Origin: Symsagittifera roscoffensis
Lineage: Eukaryota > Xenacoelomorpha > Acoela > Convolutidae
Length of the DNA stretch: 64,000 bases
Reading direction: 5' to 3'
NCBI RefSeq assembly: GCF_963678635.1
Contig: NC_087069.1
Location: 50,850,938 to 50,914,937 of the forward strand
The notes beneath the pieces are model-generated. The model did no database searches. It was not told the DNA's origin and saw only the letters and a program-made list of their open reading frames with translations. Positions 32,802 to 44,593 of the stretch are shown piece by piece; the stretch's first letter is position 1, and every line of letters starts with the position of its first letter. Both the position numbers and the translations under genes were made by a program.

Positions 32802-33334
32802 TAATTGTTCCGACTTTCGATACGAAAGTAACGGAATATTTGTGCTCGGGGTGGGTTTTTTTTTCTTCAGACAAATTTCGACTTTTTAACTAGCCGTTTT
32901 TGACGGACTTTTTTTATCATTCGAAAGCTATTGTTGTCTTGAGCTTGAATTTGAAAAGATATTTTACCTGTGATCATTTTTCGTAAAGTTATGAGGGTTT
33001 AAAGATTGCCATTTTGGCCAACTTGGGACAATTAACGCTCGATATATTTCGCGCTATTAACGCGTAAGCGAGATTTAATCTGTCTTAGAATTTGTTCCAA
33101 ATTGGTTCAAGGAACCTTATTTGCCATAATTGATTTGTTACAAGGAACGAAATCTATCCTTTTGTACTTTATATGGCGTGTGGGGGATGTTTTTACATAA
33201 AATCTCAAATTTTTTCAAACAATTTTTTTATTTTTTTTATTACATTAAAAAATTCCAAATTATTAATGCTCCATAGACCTTGAAAGGCAGTTGGAACGTT
33301 CAGGGCTTCGCCCTGATACGAGCAGTCTTGTTTT
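32802..33334 (-). mobile_element. Hairpin-ended dispersed element, insertion 2 (right arm)
   Basis: Counterpart of 10018-10543. Here the 5' hairpin is perfect (TCAGGGCTTCGCCCTGA as read on the plus strand), whereas the left arm has a mutated loop. The 3' hairpin GACTTTCGATACGAAAGT is intact. Confidence 0.8.
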
Positions 33335-33457
33335 ATATTTGTCTATGAGTTATCTGATTCGATTTCGTTTCCAAAAGGATTAAATTGTTGAAAACTTTCA
33401 ATCGTTTTAAAAAAACATTAATTTGTGAATTTTGAGTTATACATTTAAGTTTCCCAG

Positions 33458-33674
33458 CAACCACTGTGCTTCCATTTTACGCATTTGCTCCAATTCCGTG
33501 GCATGAAGCGACCAGAGAGCTATGGAGTACAAAACCTCTCAGCGCTGCACAGTGGGATGAAAACTCAATGATTCATACTTCGTTTATTTCTACTCCCAAA
33601 ATTCAGGAGAACTCAAAGACACCGGCGATGCAAAACCAGAAGCATACATTTTCTGTGCGATGAAACTCGTCTGA
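33458..33674 (+). pseudogene. C-terminal exon of alpha-1,4-glycosyltransferase-like gene (right arm, frameshifted)
   Basis: Acceptor GTTTCCCAG then L-P-F-Y-A-F-A-P-I-P-W-H-E-A. Relative to the left-arm copies one A is missing in an A-run (GATGAAAACTC against GATGAAAAACTC) near 33560, so the frame shifts after W-D-E and the S-Y-F-V segment is read out of frame. This copy is broken. Confidence 0.55.
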
Positions 33675-34013
33675 TATCACTTAAACGTTTTGATTTTTTT
33701 TGTTTTTTTTTTTGTTTTCAGAAAGTACAAGAAATTTTATGCATGTGATGACTTTTTTAAATGAACAGTTCCGATAGAACAAATCTTTTAAATTTCAGCC
33801 AGTGAGAAACATAAAATTGCTCAAAGTGAAAAACAAAACTTGTGAAAATAGAATAAAATTTTTCATTTAATCTAAGTTTGTTCACCAATATAAAAAATGA
33901 GTCAACTTGCGGATTCCATTACTATTTTCTGTCCTTGGGATTAAAAGGGAACCTAATTTAATTTAAAACTACCTAAATGAAAATTTAACTATTTGGGAGA
34001 ACTAAACAAGCAT

Positions 34014-34552
34014 AATTGTTCCGACTTTCGATACGAAAGTAACGGAATATTTGTGCTCGGGGTGGGTTTTTTTTTCTTCAGACAAATTTCGACTTTTTAA
34101 CTAGCCATTTTTGACGGAACTTTTTTTTATATCATTCAAATGTATTGTTGTCCTGAGCTTAAATTTGAAAAGATATTTCACCTGTGATCATTTTTTGTAA
34201 AGTTATGAGGGTTTAAAGATTGCCATTTTGACCAATTTGGGACAATTAACGCGCGATATAATTCGCGCTATTAACGCGTAAGCGGAGACTTAATCCGTCT
34301 TATAAATCGTTCCAAATGGGTTGAACGAAGCTTTTTTGCCATAATTGATTTGTTACAAGGAACATAATCTATCTTTTTATACTTTATATGGCGTGTGGGG
34401 GGATGATTTTCATAAAAAAATTCAAATTAAAAAAAGAAAATTCATTTTATTTTATTTCATTTAGTTTTTTTTTGTTTATACTGCTGCTCCATAAACCTTA
34501 AAAGGCAGTCGGAAAAATCAAGGCTTCGCCCTATTACGAGCAGTCTTGTTTT
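34014..34552 (-). mobile_element. Hairpin-ended dispersed element, insertion 1 (right arm)
   Basis: Counterpart of 3219-3756 and 8798-9336. The 5' hairpin has decayed (TCAAGGCTTCGCCCTATT on the plus strand), and the 3' hairpin is intact. Confidence 0.8.
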
Positions 34553-35478
34553 ATTGCAAATTTCTTACCCCCAAAACCCCCAAATCCATCAAACACATTC
34601 AAGATGTTTTATTGATTTTTTAAATTTCCCTCAGTTAAAAGCAAATTAGTACACTCAAGTCATCCTAATGAATATGTTAAGTTTTTTGTTGGAGTTGCAG
34701 GCAAGCTGGAGTTTCGTTTGCCATATACAGCAAATGTTTTTATACAAAATTCAACTAAGTCTCATTAAAGTGGCGAATACAGCTAGTTAATCAAATAAAT
34801 CCAGGCCAAAAAATTAATAGAAAAATTGAACAAAAAATGGAATAAAATTGACAGCTAGTAAAACAAGCAGATAGACAATATTTTACATTTTCTTAGATCG
34901 AACGATGTTCAAAAAAAGTTAATAAATCATGATTTTTGATTTTAAAAAAAAAAACGAAAAAAAAAAACATTTTTCAGCTCTTGCAAAATTTTTTCAGCAA
35001 AGTTTGCTGCCTGCTATAACTCTTTTTCTACTATTTGCGACTTCTTTTTTCTGTGGAAAAAACAAATAGGAGCGTCTGACAGTTCTAATTGGTTTAAAAT
35101 CTTCCATTTTTTGGTCACTATATTAACAAAATAACCTATGGGTGGCAAATTTGCAGCAATGTAACCAAACCCAGATTTTTGCTAATTGGGGTCATTTTTC
35201 TCCCTAAACAATGTTTCAATTAATGACCCCTGAACCTGGTTAAAATTGAAAAGCTTTTGACAAGAAGTATCATTAGAGAACGAGGCATTATTTATAACAA
35301 AGAAGCCAAACTTTTTATGATCTACTCGGTCAGACAAAACTTCAAAATTTTTCGTGATGTGTGATCAATTTTGTATTTTGCTTCTGTGCTGCTGCTTTGC
35401 GATAAATAAATCGAATAGGCCAACACCGTACTGTTTCAATTAGTCCAGACTTGTCTCTTTGTTAAAAGTTTTTTTAGA

Positions 35479-35700
35479 GTGTTTGAAAAAAAATTATTTC
35501 GTTTTGTTGTGATTTTTTTCTCAGATGCTTTTTTTCATATAAGAACATCGAGACACGCGGCTTTAGATTGTCAATATCGACTTCTGAACCTGTTGTTTAA
35601 TTTTTCAACCAATGAAATTATAAGTACTAATTCAACTTTTTTCTTGAACATTTTCTATTCGTTGTGTTCAATTCATATTCAAAAGACAAGAAAAGTTTAA
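35479..35700 (+). other. Conserved open frame of unknown function (right arm)
   Basis: Counterpart of 2074-2295 and 7650-7892, still open over 73 codons after several percent divergence. The acceptor TTTTTTCTCAG is at 35515-35525. If it is an exon it would lie upstream of 38118-38303 in the same direction. Unidentified. Confidence 0.22.
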
Positions 35701-36069
35701 GATAAATACAACGATATAGTCAATACCAAAATGTTTTTTTTTACGAAAACTAGTCCTTTTTTTAAATCACTGATACCTAATAATTTCAAAAATTACAAGG
35801 CTTTGTTTTTGCTATAATTACATTTTAGAGTTTTCGATGCTTTACATGGTGATTGTCACTTTCTGACCCTGTTGTTGTCGTGTACAATTATGTTTTCCCC
35901 GTGAGTATTACGTTTCATAAAACGCTACATTTCACATTAAAAATTTTATCTTTTCTTGTCTCATCTCAGTTTACCCCTCCCCCTTTACTTTCACCCGTTG
36001 AGGAAGAGGTAAAAAAAAACTTGAGGGGGACAAATTTCTACAAAAAAAATGTATTTAGTTCTAAAAACA

Positions 36070-36325
36070 AAATGGACTACAATCCATTATAATAGATTCT
36101 AATTTCAAAAATAATCGATTATATCGGACTATCTAGGCAAAAATAATCGATTTCCATGCCAAAAAAATGGATTATAATGGATCATTTTTTGTTCAAAAAT
36201 TAATCGATTTTAACGGCAGAATAATCGATTTTCTGGTCGGAATTTTAGATTTTTAATGGATTCTGGGTTATAATGGATTTTTTTTGTCTCGGGAATCCAT
36301 TAAAATTGATTAGAATCCATGGTCC
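36070..36325. repeat. ATCGATTATAATGGATT-motif element (right arm)
   Basis: Reverse counterpart of 1437-1706, with the motif order and spacing partly changed. The boundary GAATCCATGGTCCCTCGGTG matches the left-arm edge. Confidence 0.6.
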
Positions 36326-36563
36326 CTCGGTGTAGCTAATTAGGATCTATTCTGTATCCGCTGCCAAAGAACAATCTGATAAAATTGAAAACATGGCGCA
36401 TCTTAAAGAATACTATCACTACTCAACAAATAATTGCAGTTTGCTCCATCAATTTTTAGGATCTTCTCCACACTAATTGAAGTCTAATGTTTGGTCAAAT
36501 CTATCGTTCAAATAGTCGCAATTGTAAGATTGGCGTAACTAAACACTGCCCGAGAAACTAACA

Positions 36564-37919
36564 TTACGAGTCCAAACTGTGTACCCGGGTTGACCTCCAT
36601 ACACCGAAAATGCTTATCATACAATTCCATACATCAAGTGTGTGGGAAAATGCTTGTCATACAATTTTCATACAATTTCTAAAAATGGTTGAAAACTGGT
36701 ATAAACTCTTTTCTGTGGCTGTTTGATTCTAATAAAACAATCTGGTGATAAAAAACTGAGGTTTTCGTTTTTTGAAAAAAAATGCTTGTCATACAATTCC
36801 CATATATGGAAATTGTATGACTGGCATTTTTTTGATGGCGACTCAAAAAATTTTTCAAGTTATTTTGAAAATTTGGCCCAAAAATTTTTTTTGTTTTTTT
36901 TTTCAACCGCAAATCGATTTTCGTACGCAAACAAACTTTTTTCGAAAAAAAAAATTTTGCATGCAAAATTTAATAGTTTTTGTGCATAACGTAGTCCTGG
37001 ATACGATAAAATTGGCTTTTACTTTCTTTTCACTTAATTTTTCTTTTTCAAAAACGCTGAAAATTCCTTTTTCTTTTGTATGGGGTGTTAATGTACGCCT
37101 TGATCAATGTCTGATAATTTGAAAATTCAAAAATTTGATATAATCATCATTAATAAATTTTTCCAAAAAATAAAAGTTTGTTACTTTTGTTATATCAATT
37201 GTGAAAGACAGCCAACTTCAGGTCGTTTTCTATGCATTGTAAATGCAAGACCGTCCAATCTTTGGTGTTTTGAGTAACCAAGGTCTATGTCACTTGTGTT
37301 CGGTTGCAACTACAACCGAAAATTTTTCAGAAACTAAATTTAGAAAGAAAAAATCAAAATTTTTGGTTTATGGGAAAACACCTATCATACAATTTTCATA
37401 TATGGAAAAATGCTTATCATAGAGTTTTCATACAATTTTCTGTACGTATGGAATTGTATGAAATTGTATGGCAAGAAGTTTCTCATATATGGAAATTGTA
37501 TGATAAGAAGTTTTGGTCAACCCGGGTATTTTGTGAATTTTAAACGGATCTCGCGGCAAGGACGCTCCCATTTTACTTCTTTTGTTCTTTCTTTCTTTCT
37601 TTCTTTCTCTTTGATCAGCATAATAAATAACAATTCGGCTCTTTTCCACTTCCCCCGTTAATATAGTTTTTTCTAAAAATAAGGGCGTAGTCATAATGCG
37701 AAAACAAAAATACATGGTCACATTACGAGGCCAAACAGTGAATCATGAAAATTGTGAGCGGATTCCGCAACAAGGACGCTCCTTTTGTTCTTCTTTTGTT
37801 CTTTCATTCACTTTGATCGCTCCGACAAAATTTTACATGTTTAAAGTCTTGTCTCTGGAATCCAGGAACATACAGACACAAAATTGTGGGCCTATTCAGT
37901 GCACAGTATGTCTTCGTAA
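36564..37919. mobile_element. Composite of TTACGAGG MITEs with nested insertion
   Basis: The right-arm counterpart of 1014-1212 starts at 36564 (TTACGAGTCCAAACTGTGTA), is split by the 943-bp element, resumes at 37529, and at about 37620 passes into a ~100-base segment also found at 45598-45705. A complete second MITE follows at 37723-37919 (TTACGAGGCCAAACAGTG to CTTCGTAA). A (CTTT)n run lies at 37586-37610. Confidence 0.65.
36584..37526. mobile_element. 943-bp TIR element, TA target duplication, filled site
   Basis: Begins CCCGGGTTGACC and ends GGTCAACCCGGG, flanked by TA on both sides. The left arm has the uninterrupted site (ACTGTGTATTTTGTG read on this strand, complement at 1188-1203), with a single TA. 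The TA duplication and the element size suggest a non-autonomous Tc1/mariner-type element. The interior has subterminal repeats of ATACAATTTCCATATATGG and frames of up to 116 codons (36772-37122) without transposase motifs. Confidence 0.85.
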
Positions 37920-38117
37920 TGAACAGCAATCGAAGCTTGAAAATAAAAATCATGAATCACAACAGAAACGATATCATTAAAGTCAAAAATCAATGGTTTG
38001 AATATGAATCGATACACTGTTGAAAACTGTATTCGTATTCAAACTTTTTTGATTGTCAGTATACGTTTTCCTAATATAATTAAGAGTGATCTAAGTTTTG
38101 ATGTTATCCTTGTCTAG

Positions 38118-38303
38118 TTGGTTAAAAAATTGTTTTCTCAAAACCTGAGATTTTATTACAAAACCGATTCCCTTCCTCTTCGAAATACCATTGTGTTTTA
38201 TCAACGAACACCTATTTCCTGCAACTTTTATAAGAGTAAGCTGGCAAAATTTTGTTTCAAAGAAGGCCACCGAAGATCAATTCTAGCAGCAAGGATTTTT
38301 TAA
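38118..38303 (+). pseudogene. Possible exon of a duplicated gene (right arm)
   Basis: Counterpart of 635-820 and 6228-6413, open over 61 codons and ending C-F-K-E-G-H-R-R-S-I-L-A-A-R-I-F. No downstream exon of the same gene is seen before 50 kb. Identity uncertain, as for the other copies. Confidence 0.25.
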
Positions 38304-39482
38304 GGACAATCAGTGGCAGATCTAGGATTTTTTTGAGTATGGGGGACGGATTTTCAAAAAAAAACTGAAAAAATGTTGTCTATCTTTTTTCATGTAAAAA
38401 GATCTGTTTTGGCAAAATTTTCTGCGCCGCAGGCAAAATTTCATGTATTCGGCCAAAAAGGCACAAAATTGAGTTATTTCTTGCGAGCTGCCCACTCAAA
38501 ATAAGCATATATTGACGCCAAAGGCGCCTTTAGAAAACTGCTAGTGTCCTTCAAAAATTAATATCTCAAAAATGTACAAAGGGAGACCCTTTGGGTCGTC
38601 AGGGGGTCGAGTATTAGCTCATAACCTCATTTTTCCTCATAGCCTACACAACATAAAACCTTTTTCATTCTGAAAGTAATCGAGAGCATTTGTAGCGTGT
38701 AAATTTGATAATCTTGACACGGTTGAATTTGCATCTACTAGTTACAACATAGTCCTCAAAACTAGTTTATCCAAAATCCAACGTGTCACCCAAACTTGCT
38801 AAAGCAGCAGTAATCATTAAGCAATTCCAGAAGAAGCGTCGTTCATTTTAATGTTGTTGAATTTACATTCCTCTTCAAACGGCTTTGTAGAATGCTTATG
38901 ACATTTGCGTGAAAAAAACCGAAATGAATTTGGCTGGATCAGTAAAAATTTGAGACCAAGCTGTTGTGAAACAACTTTTCGCAGACTTTTAGTCCTTGTG
39001 TAAATATTCATTATAGAAAAGAACAGCAACCTGAAGCCCCATTAGCGATACTCGTTTTAAAGCATCTGACAAACTGTCAAAAACAATCAAAATAATTAAC
39101 AAAAAATTTGTACATATAACTCGATTTACATTTACACCTGTAATGGTATGAATTTGAGAGCATTTTAGTTGGTCAACTACGTTATGCAGGAATCAAACAG
39201 TTAAATTTGCCAGCTTTTGAGAACTTTCAAATAAAATTTCAGCAAGAATTTTTTTTGTTTCCACCATTGTGGACCCTAATGGAGTCACGGCAAATTTAAA
39301 ATTTATTGAAAGATTTTGTTTCAGCATTTTTAAAGTCTTGACTCAAATAACATATTGAAAGTTTTATTTGAGCAACCATATGTATCAAACCGCCGTTCTG
39401 CAGTAATTATACAAATGCCTCAAGTCAAACTCGTATTCAGTCTATATAAACGTCACATTAAGTCGATATCTGATTTCGAACG

Positions 39483-39846
39483 AAAACAAGACTGCTCGTA
39501 TCAGGTCGAAGCCCTGAATCTTCCGACTGCTTTTTAAAGTCTATGAAGCAGTGATAACAAGAAAAAAATTTATTTGTAAAAAAATAAATTGAATTTGTTT
39601 TTAATTTGAGGTTTTTTTGTGAAAGTCATCACCACACACGTCGTATTAAGTACTTAGTCGTAAGCTTCGGTCCTAGTAACAAATCAACAATGGCAAATAA
39701 GTTTCTTTCAACCAATTTGGAACGCTTTCTATGACCTATTAAATCTCTGCTTACGCTTTAACAGCGCGAAATATATCATTTATTAATTGTCGCAAATTGG
39801 CCAAAATGCCAATCCATAAACCCTCAAAACACTACGAAAAATGATC
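39483..39846 (+). mobile_element. Hairpin-ended dispersed element, insertion 3 (truncated)
   Basis: Starts AAAACAAGACTGCTCGTATC with TCAGGTCGAAGCCCTGA and runs to ATGATCACA, where both the element and the inverted-repeat arm stop. The outer breakpoint of the large inverted repeat is therefore inside this element. Confidence 0.7.
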
Positions 39847-42800
39847 ACAAAAAAAAACGACTAAAAATTGCTTGGCAGAATTCGGATTTTCAAAAAGTTT
39901 GAACTAATGGAAATTATTGATAGCTTTTTGATTATCATGATTGTGCACAAAATGATTTGGCATTTTGATTGTGCTAGGACAATATAGTGGCTTAAGCAAT
40001 TCTCGTTAAGCAGTAGATGCTGAGCAAGTTTCAATTATTTCAAAGTTAGAGAAAGTTTTTTTTCAGAATACACAAAAAACAGCTGAATCAATCAAAATTA
40101 ATACATAATTTAGTTAAATTTCGTGTTTTTTGTCACATTTTCTTTCAAGTTCCACGATTTCTTCGTCCTCACCAAAACAAATGCAACCTGTTGAATTGAA
40201 AAATTTTCTTTCCTGTACATTCTATCACTAAGCATTCGAGTTCTATCATGCACTATCATGGAAGTAAGACATTCTTCGATTCTCAATGCTTGTGAACAAG
40301 GTAAATTGCAAGCATGTTAACTAAAGAAGTCGTTTGTATTAGAAATCTTCTGAAAAAAAGAACAATTCTTCTGTATTTGAAGTCAGCAGTTCATGTGAAA
40401 AATTACCTCGTTGGATTCATAGTAAGAATTTTTCTCAGCATAACAAAACTTTGTCTACTTTTCTATTATAAGAAAGTTGACAGGATTGGTGGCAATCTCA
40501 ATTTGAACGAGTAATTCAATCTTTTTTTTGTTTTTGTTCCCAAATTTTGGACAGACTTCCATAAAATGTATAGGTTTCACTCTATTTATTCAAGGAAGCT
40601 GAGAAAATCTTAATATCAATTGAATACTAAGAATTTTGAAATTAAACTGAAATTTTTCCTCGTGTGCTGTCCCTGTTAACAGCTATAGCCTGAGTATGCT
40701 TTGTATAGATTTTGAACACTTGGAAATATATTCTGTAATTAATCAAAAAAAGTTTTTCAGTCTCATCATCTTGATGAGAAAAATTACAATATTTTACTGT
40801 GTATTTCTGATTGGTCGAATTTTTTCATAATCTTCAAATACTTTTTTTCCGTAGGATCACATCATTTACTCTACAATTGATGAGAAAAATTAATTTTTTC
40901 TGAACCAACTCGAAAAGACATGAATATAGAAATTTATTGTCATCTTTATCTATTTTTGCTAATTTCGTCTGAACGCTAAGTTGTATTTACAATGTAAAAC
41001 TCCTAAGAAATCCGAAAAATTCATCAATCTTGTCAATCTCGTAACAACCATCGCATTTTGTTCTGTGAAAATCTGATAGATAGATTTTATGTACCTGAAG
41101 AGTTCTACGCTTTCACCGTAGTTGTTTCTCCAAATAACCCTATAATTTCGTCGAACAGTTCAGTTCTGTACAAAACAGACGTCGAAATAAAATTATATAA
41201 AAAGTAGAAAAGCGATGTGGTGTATTTTGTTAATAAATCAAAAAATTAAGGTTTTTTGTAAAAAATCTAGTGCTTTTTTGTGGATAATTTCCAAAAAAAA
41301 GAAAAACTTTTTAATACACAAAAAATTTCTCTTTTTTATATTAAAGATGTCGCGATCGGTTGACGTTGTAATAAGTTGGATTGATGTTAGATTTTGCCGT
41401 TGATAGAAAACGTATCAGTTTTTGGTCCTAAATGAACGCGAGCAACTCAATAAGTTTTCGAAAACGATATAGAGGAGGTTTCAAAAAGTATACTACTGCT
41501 AGATTTTCATTAACGAGAATTGACTCATATTGAATTGTTGACCAGTAAATCAATGGAAAGCTCAGAAAACAAAACAGGACAAATAAATAAAATACTATTT
41601 TGAACTGGATTCTCAAACAGATTCACAATCTTTTAGCAAACTTTTTAATACATTTTCGAAAGTTAGAAGATTCCACTATATACTGTTGTAGATGCCACAC
41701 TATAACACGTGAAAGATGATAAAGGTGTCAACTTTGTCATTTTTTGTCGCTGGTTTATTTTATAACGAATTGCAAAAAATGATCTATTTTTAATTTTTGA
41801 ATCAAGGTTAGAAGTTGTAAGAAAAGAATTTATCTTCAAAACCTCCTCTCGTATATACATGCATTATATCGCTTTCATATGAAAATGGTAGAAGACTATT
41901 TTTCTATTAAAAAATCGACTATTTAAAACGGATTGTTTATTTCGAAATTCCGAACACATAGAAATTTTTTTGGGATCAAAAAACCCACTGAAATTATTTT
42001 TAAAAAGATTGCGTTGGAAGTTTGGTTCTGATTGGTTAATATGAAAATTGTTTCAAAATTTCTTTTCCACAAAAGCTCAATTCTGATTGGTTGATTTCAG
42101 AGTCTTCGAAATTTAAATAGATCCTAAACTTAATTAAATATATAAAAAACTGTTTGGTTGATTTCCCCACGCAACAGCAAATAGGTTTAGTTTCCTTAAA
42201 CAAAAACTGTCGCCAAAATTTTCATATTTTTGTATTACTACTTTTTTTTATTCTCATTCAGTTTTTGGAATCTTTAAAAGCACATTTAAACCTCCCAGCA
42301 AAAAACTTGAGTTTTTTAGATTTCCGAATTCGTATATATTTACAAAAACTACTGCAACTTTCTAAAAGGACTTCAATACATAGAAACGAGTGATCTGCAC
42401 GTCGTGAAAGTGGTAGAGATTAACCAACTTAAATTCATCAAAACATGGCAATCATTGTGCCGTTTTAAGAAGCCAAGTTGTAATTAATTATACAAAAAAC
42501 GGCAAGGAACTGAATTCCCATAATGAGAAGATATACTTCATTCCTGAATGTTCTTCTTTACAAGAAATTATATTCATGGAATACAAGATGATCGACTATA
42601 GGCTGAGCACCATTCTAGCATGAATGGCATACAAAAGCACCACGAGGAGGCAAATAAGTTTAAAATCTAACTAATATATTAGATATATACTATTATATCA
42701 GAAAAATTTTGTGGCAAGCATTGTTGATATGAAACAGAAAAGTTTGAGAAACTCAGAAATTTTTCAAAAAAAAAACCAAGAAAACTCAAAGCAAAAAGTA

Positions 42801-44590
42801 CGCAGTGTCTGTTTATAGAATAAAGGTTTTAGTATAAGTTAAATTCAGTTGAGCTTTTGTTCAGTTACGATTAATGAAAACACCAACGCAAGCAACAATT
42901 GAGTTCATTTGGTCGTAAATTTTTCCTGTGAAAATGATTCAAAAATCTTGAATCCAAAGTAATGATTGTTATAATAGCAAAAAAATTTTTATGGAGTTTC
43001 TATTTTGTAATTCATTGATCAAATTGAAAAATATTAAGAGAAGGGTTCATAACTGCTTCCTAAAACTGTAAAAAGGGTTTTTTGAGCCTCAACTTAATCT
43101 AATCGATCATTATTGCCTTCTTATTATTAATTGTTATTACTATGCATCAGGCATTTATTAAGTCAATTACTAGGACATAGTAATTCTTTTTAGTTATTCA
43201 TCATTTTTTTACTTCATCAGTTTATCTCTTCATTCACTTTCACTTTTCAGTCATTCAATTCTTCATTTTAATCATTCGCTAATATAATAATTTCAATCAT
43301 TATCTTTAAGGGCAATTCCATCTTTTTTACCAAGAAAACTCCATAATAAACTCCCGGGTTGAACTACCATCGTTAAATTATCGCCTTTTCTGTAGTACCC
43401 AATGATCGTTATTTTCCAGCGCTGATCCATTTGTAATTCCGAAAACGTTGCATAGCTAAACTGCGACCTTTCGGGGCTATTCTAGTAAGGATTTCGTAGA
43501 AAAAAACTTCAGAAAATTCAATTCATTTAAATGAGTGTGAGGTAACGGTGAAAAGAAATCGTTTTTATTGGATTTTTGTGATCTAAAACGTCATTAAGAT
43601 GATTGATTCCTATGTTGCCCTCAGACGGAAGACTGGAATATAAAAATGATTATAGTCCCTTTTTCTCAATTTTAAAATTAATTGTAATCCATTTCAAACC
43701 AATTAAGGACTTTCCCACTTGAAGGACTTTCCCACTTTATTTTTGTTTTGCTTCATGCAAAAATCGTTGGTTCACAGGTGGAAGTCTGTTTCAGGTGTGG
43801 GAATGGCGGGGATAAGGGAAAAAGGGGCAAACTTGGGGGAAGAATGTTGAAAGGGGACAAGGGTGCAAATGTTAGGGGAATGGGGTTTAACAGAAGGGGG
43901 ACTAATGCACCTACAGTTTAATTCCGCTCTCCCCATATTTCTAAATATTATACGAAAAATTCATGAAAAAAAAACAAAGTTGAGTAATTTAGTAACATAA
44001 AAAATAACTAAAATGATGGTTTCGTCAAAACAACAAGTAAACAGCTTTATTTTAAAATGTAGAAAGGACTCTACTTGCGCAAAAAATTGCATCTCAATAA
44101 AGTGGGAAAAAAGTTTAAAATTTATTTGCAATGGATATCATTGTTTTATTAAATAATAGCAACATATTCCATTTTTAATTGATTATAGTCGATTATTTTC
44201 ACTCTTGTAGACACTGCCAAAAAACTCAAAATTATTCGGTTTTTGTTCATGGAACTGCAGTGCGGGGTTAAGAAAGAGCGGGTTTTTGTGTTCATAAAAT
44301 GTGTTCATACTTTTCACAGGAAGTGGATAGTAAATTGATTTCATGTTATCCAAGTATGCACAGTTAGGATCAAGGTTTTTGTTTGCCCCCCGAAAACATC
44401 ACGCAAATATTTTTATCAATCGATCACGACTTCGGTCCAATTTTAACCCGAAATCAAATGTCGACAAATAATAAACAACCTGCTTTGCAACTAAATCAAC
44501 CAAACTTTCCGTTTGAACTACCAATGTGACAAAAATACATAAACAAGCACATGGTTTTTTCCTATTTCGCGGCATCAAATCAACCAATTA
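39847..44590. other. Long AT-rich stretch without recognised genes
   Basis: Only short frames of biased composition occur (60-80 codons). A lone CCCGGGTTGAAC at 43352 resembles one end of the TIR element family. 'GGACTTTCCCACTTGAA' is directly repeated at 43709-43740. ATTATAGTC-type motifs occur at 43650-43690 and 44180-44200. G-rich sequence lies at 43795-43905. I see no exon I can support. Confidence 0.4.
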
Positions 44591-44593
44591 GGA

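Larger units (their letters stand above)
26965..39846 (-). repeat. Right arm of ~13-kb inverted repeat
   Basis: Reverse complement of the left arm. Compared with the left arm it has only two minisatellite units at 30.4 kb instead of 22, a 943-bp TIR element inserted at 36584-37526, a partially doubled MITE at 37.5-37.9 kb, and only one copy of the A unit. Similarity stops inside a hairpin element at about 39846, where the sequence turns into unrelated AT-rich DNA. Confidence 0.93.

Noticed and set aside
36772-37122. 116-codon frame inside the 943-bp element as transposase
   Set aside because: Phe/Lys-rich with no DDE or helix-turn-helix features; the element is taken as non-autonomous.
41215-42393. 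Short frames in the 40-44 kb stretch
   Set aside because: Low-complexity K/F/L-rich composition, no splice context, no resemblance to known proteins.
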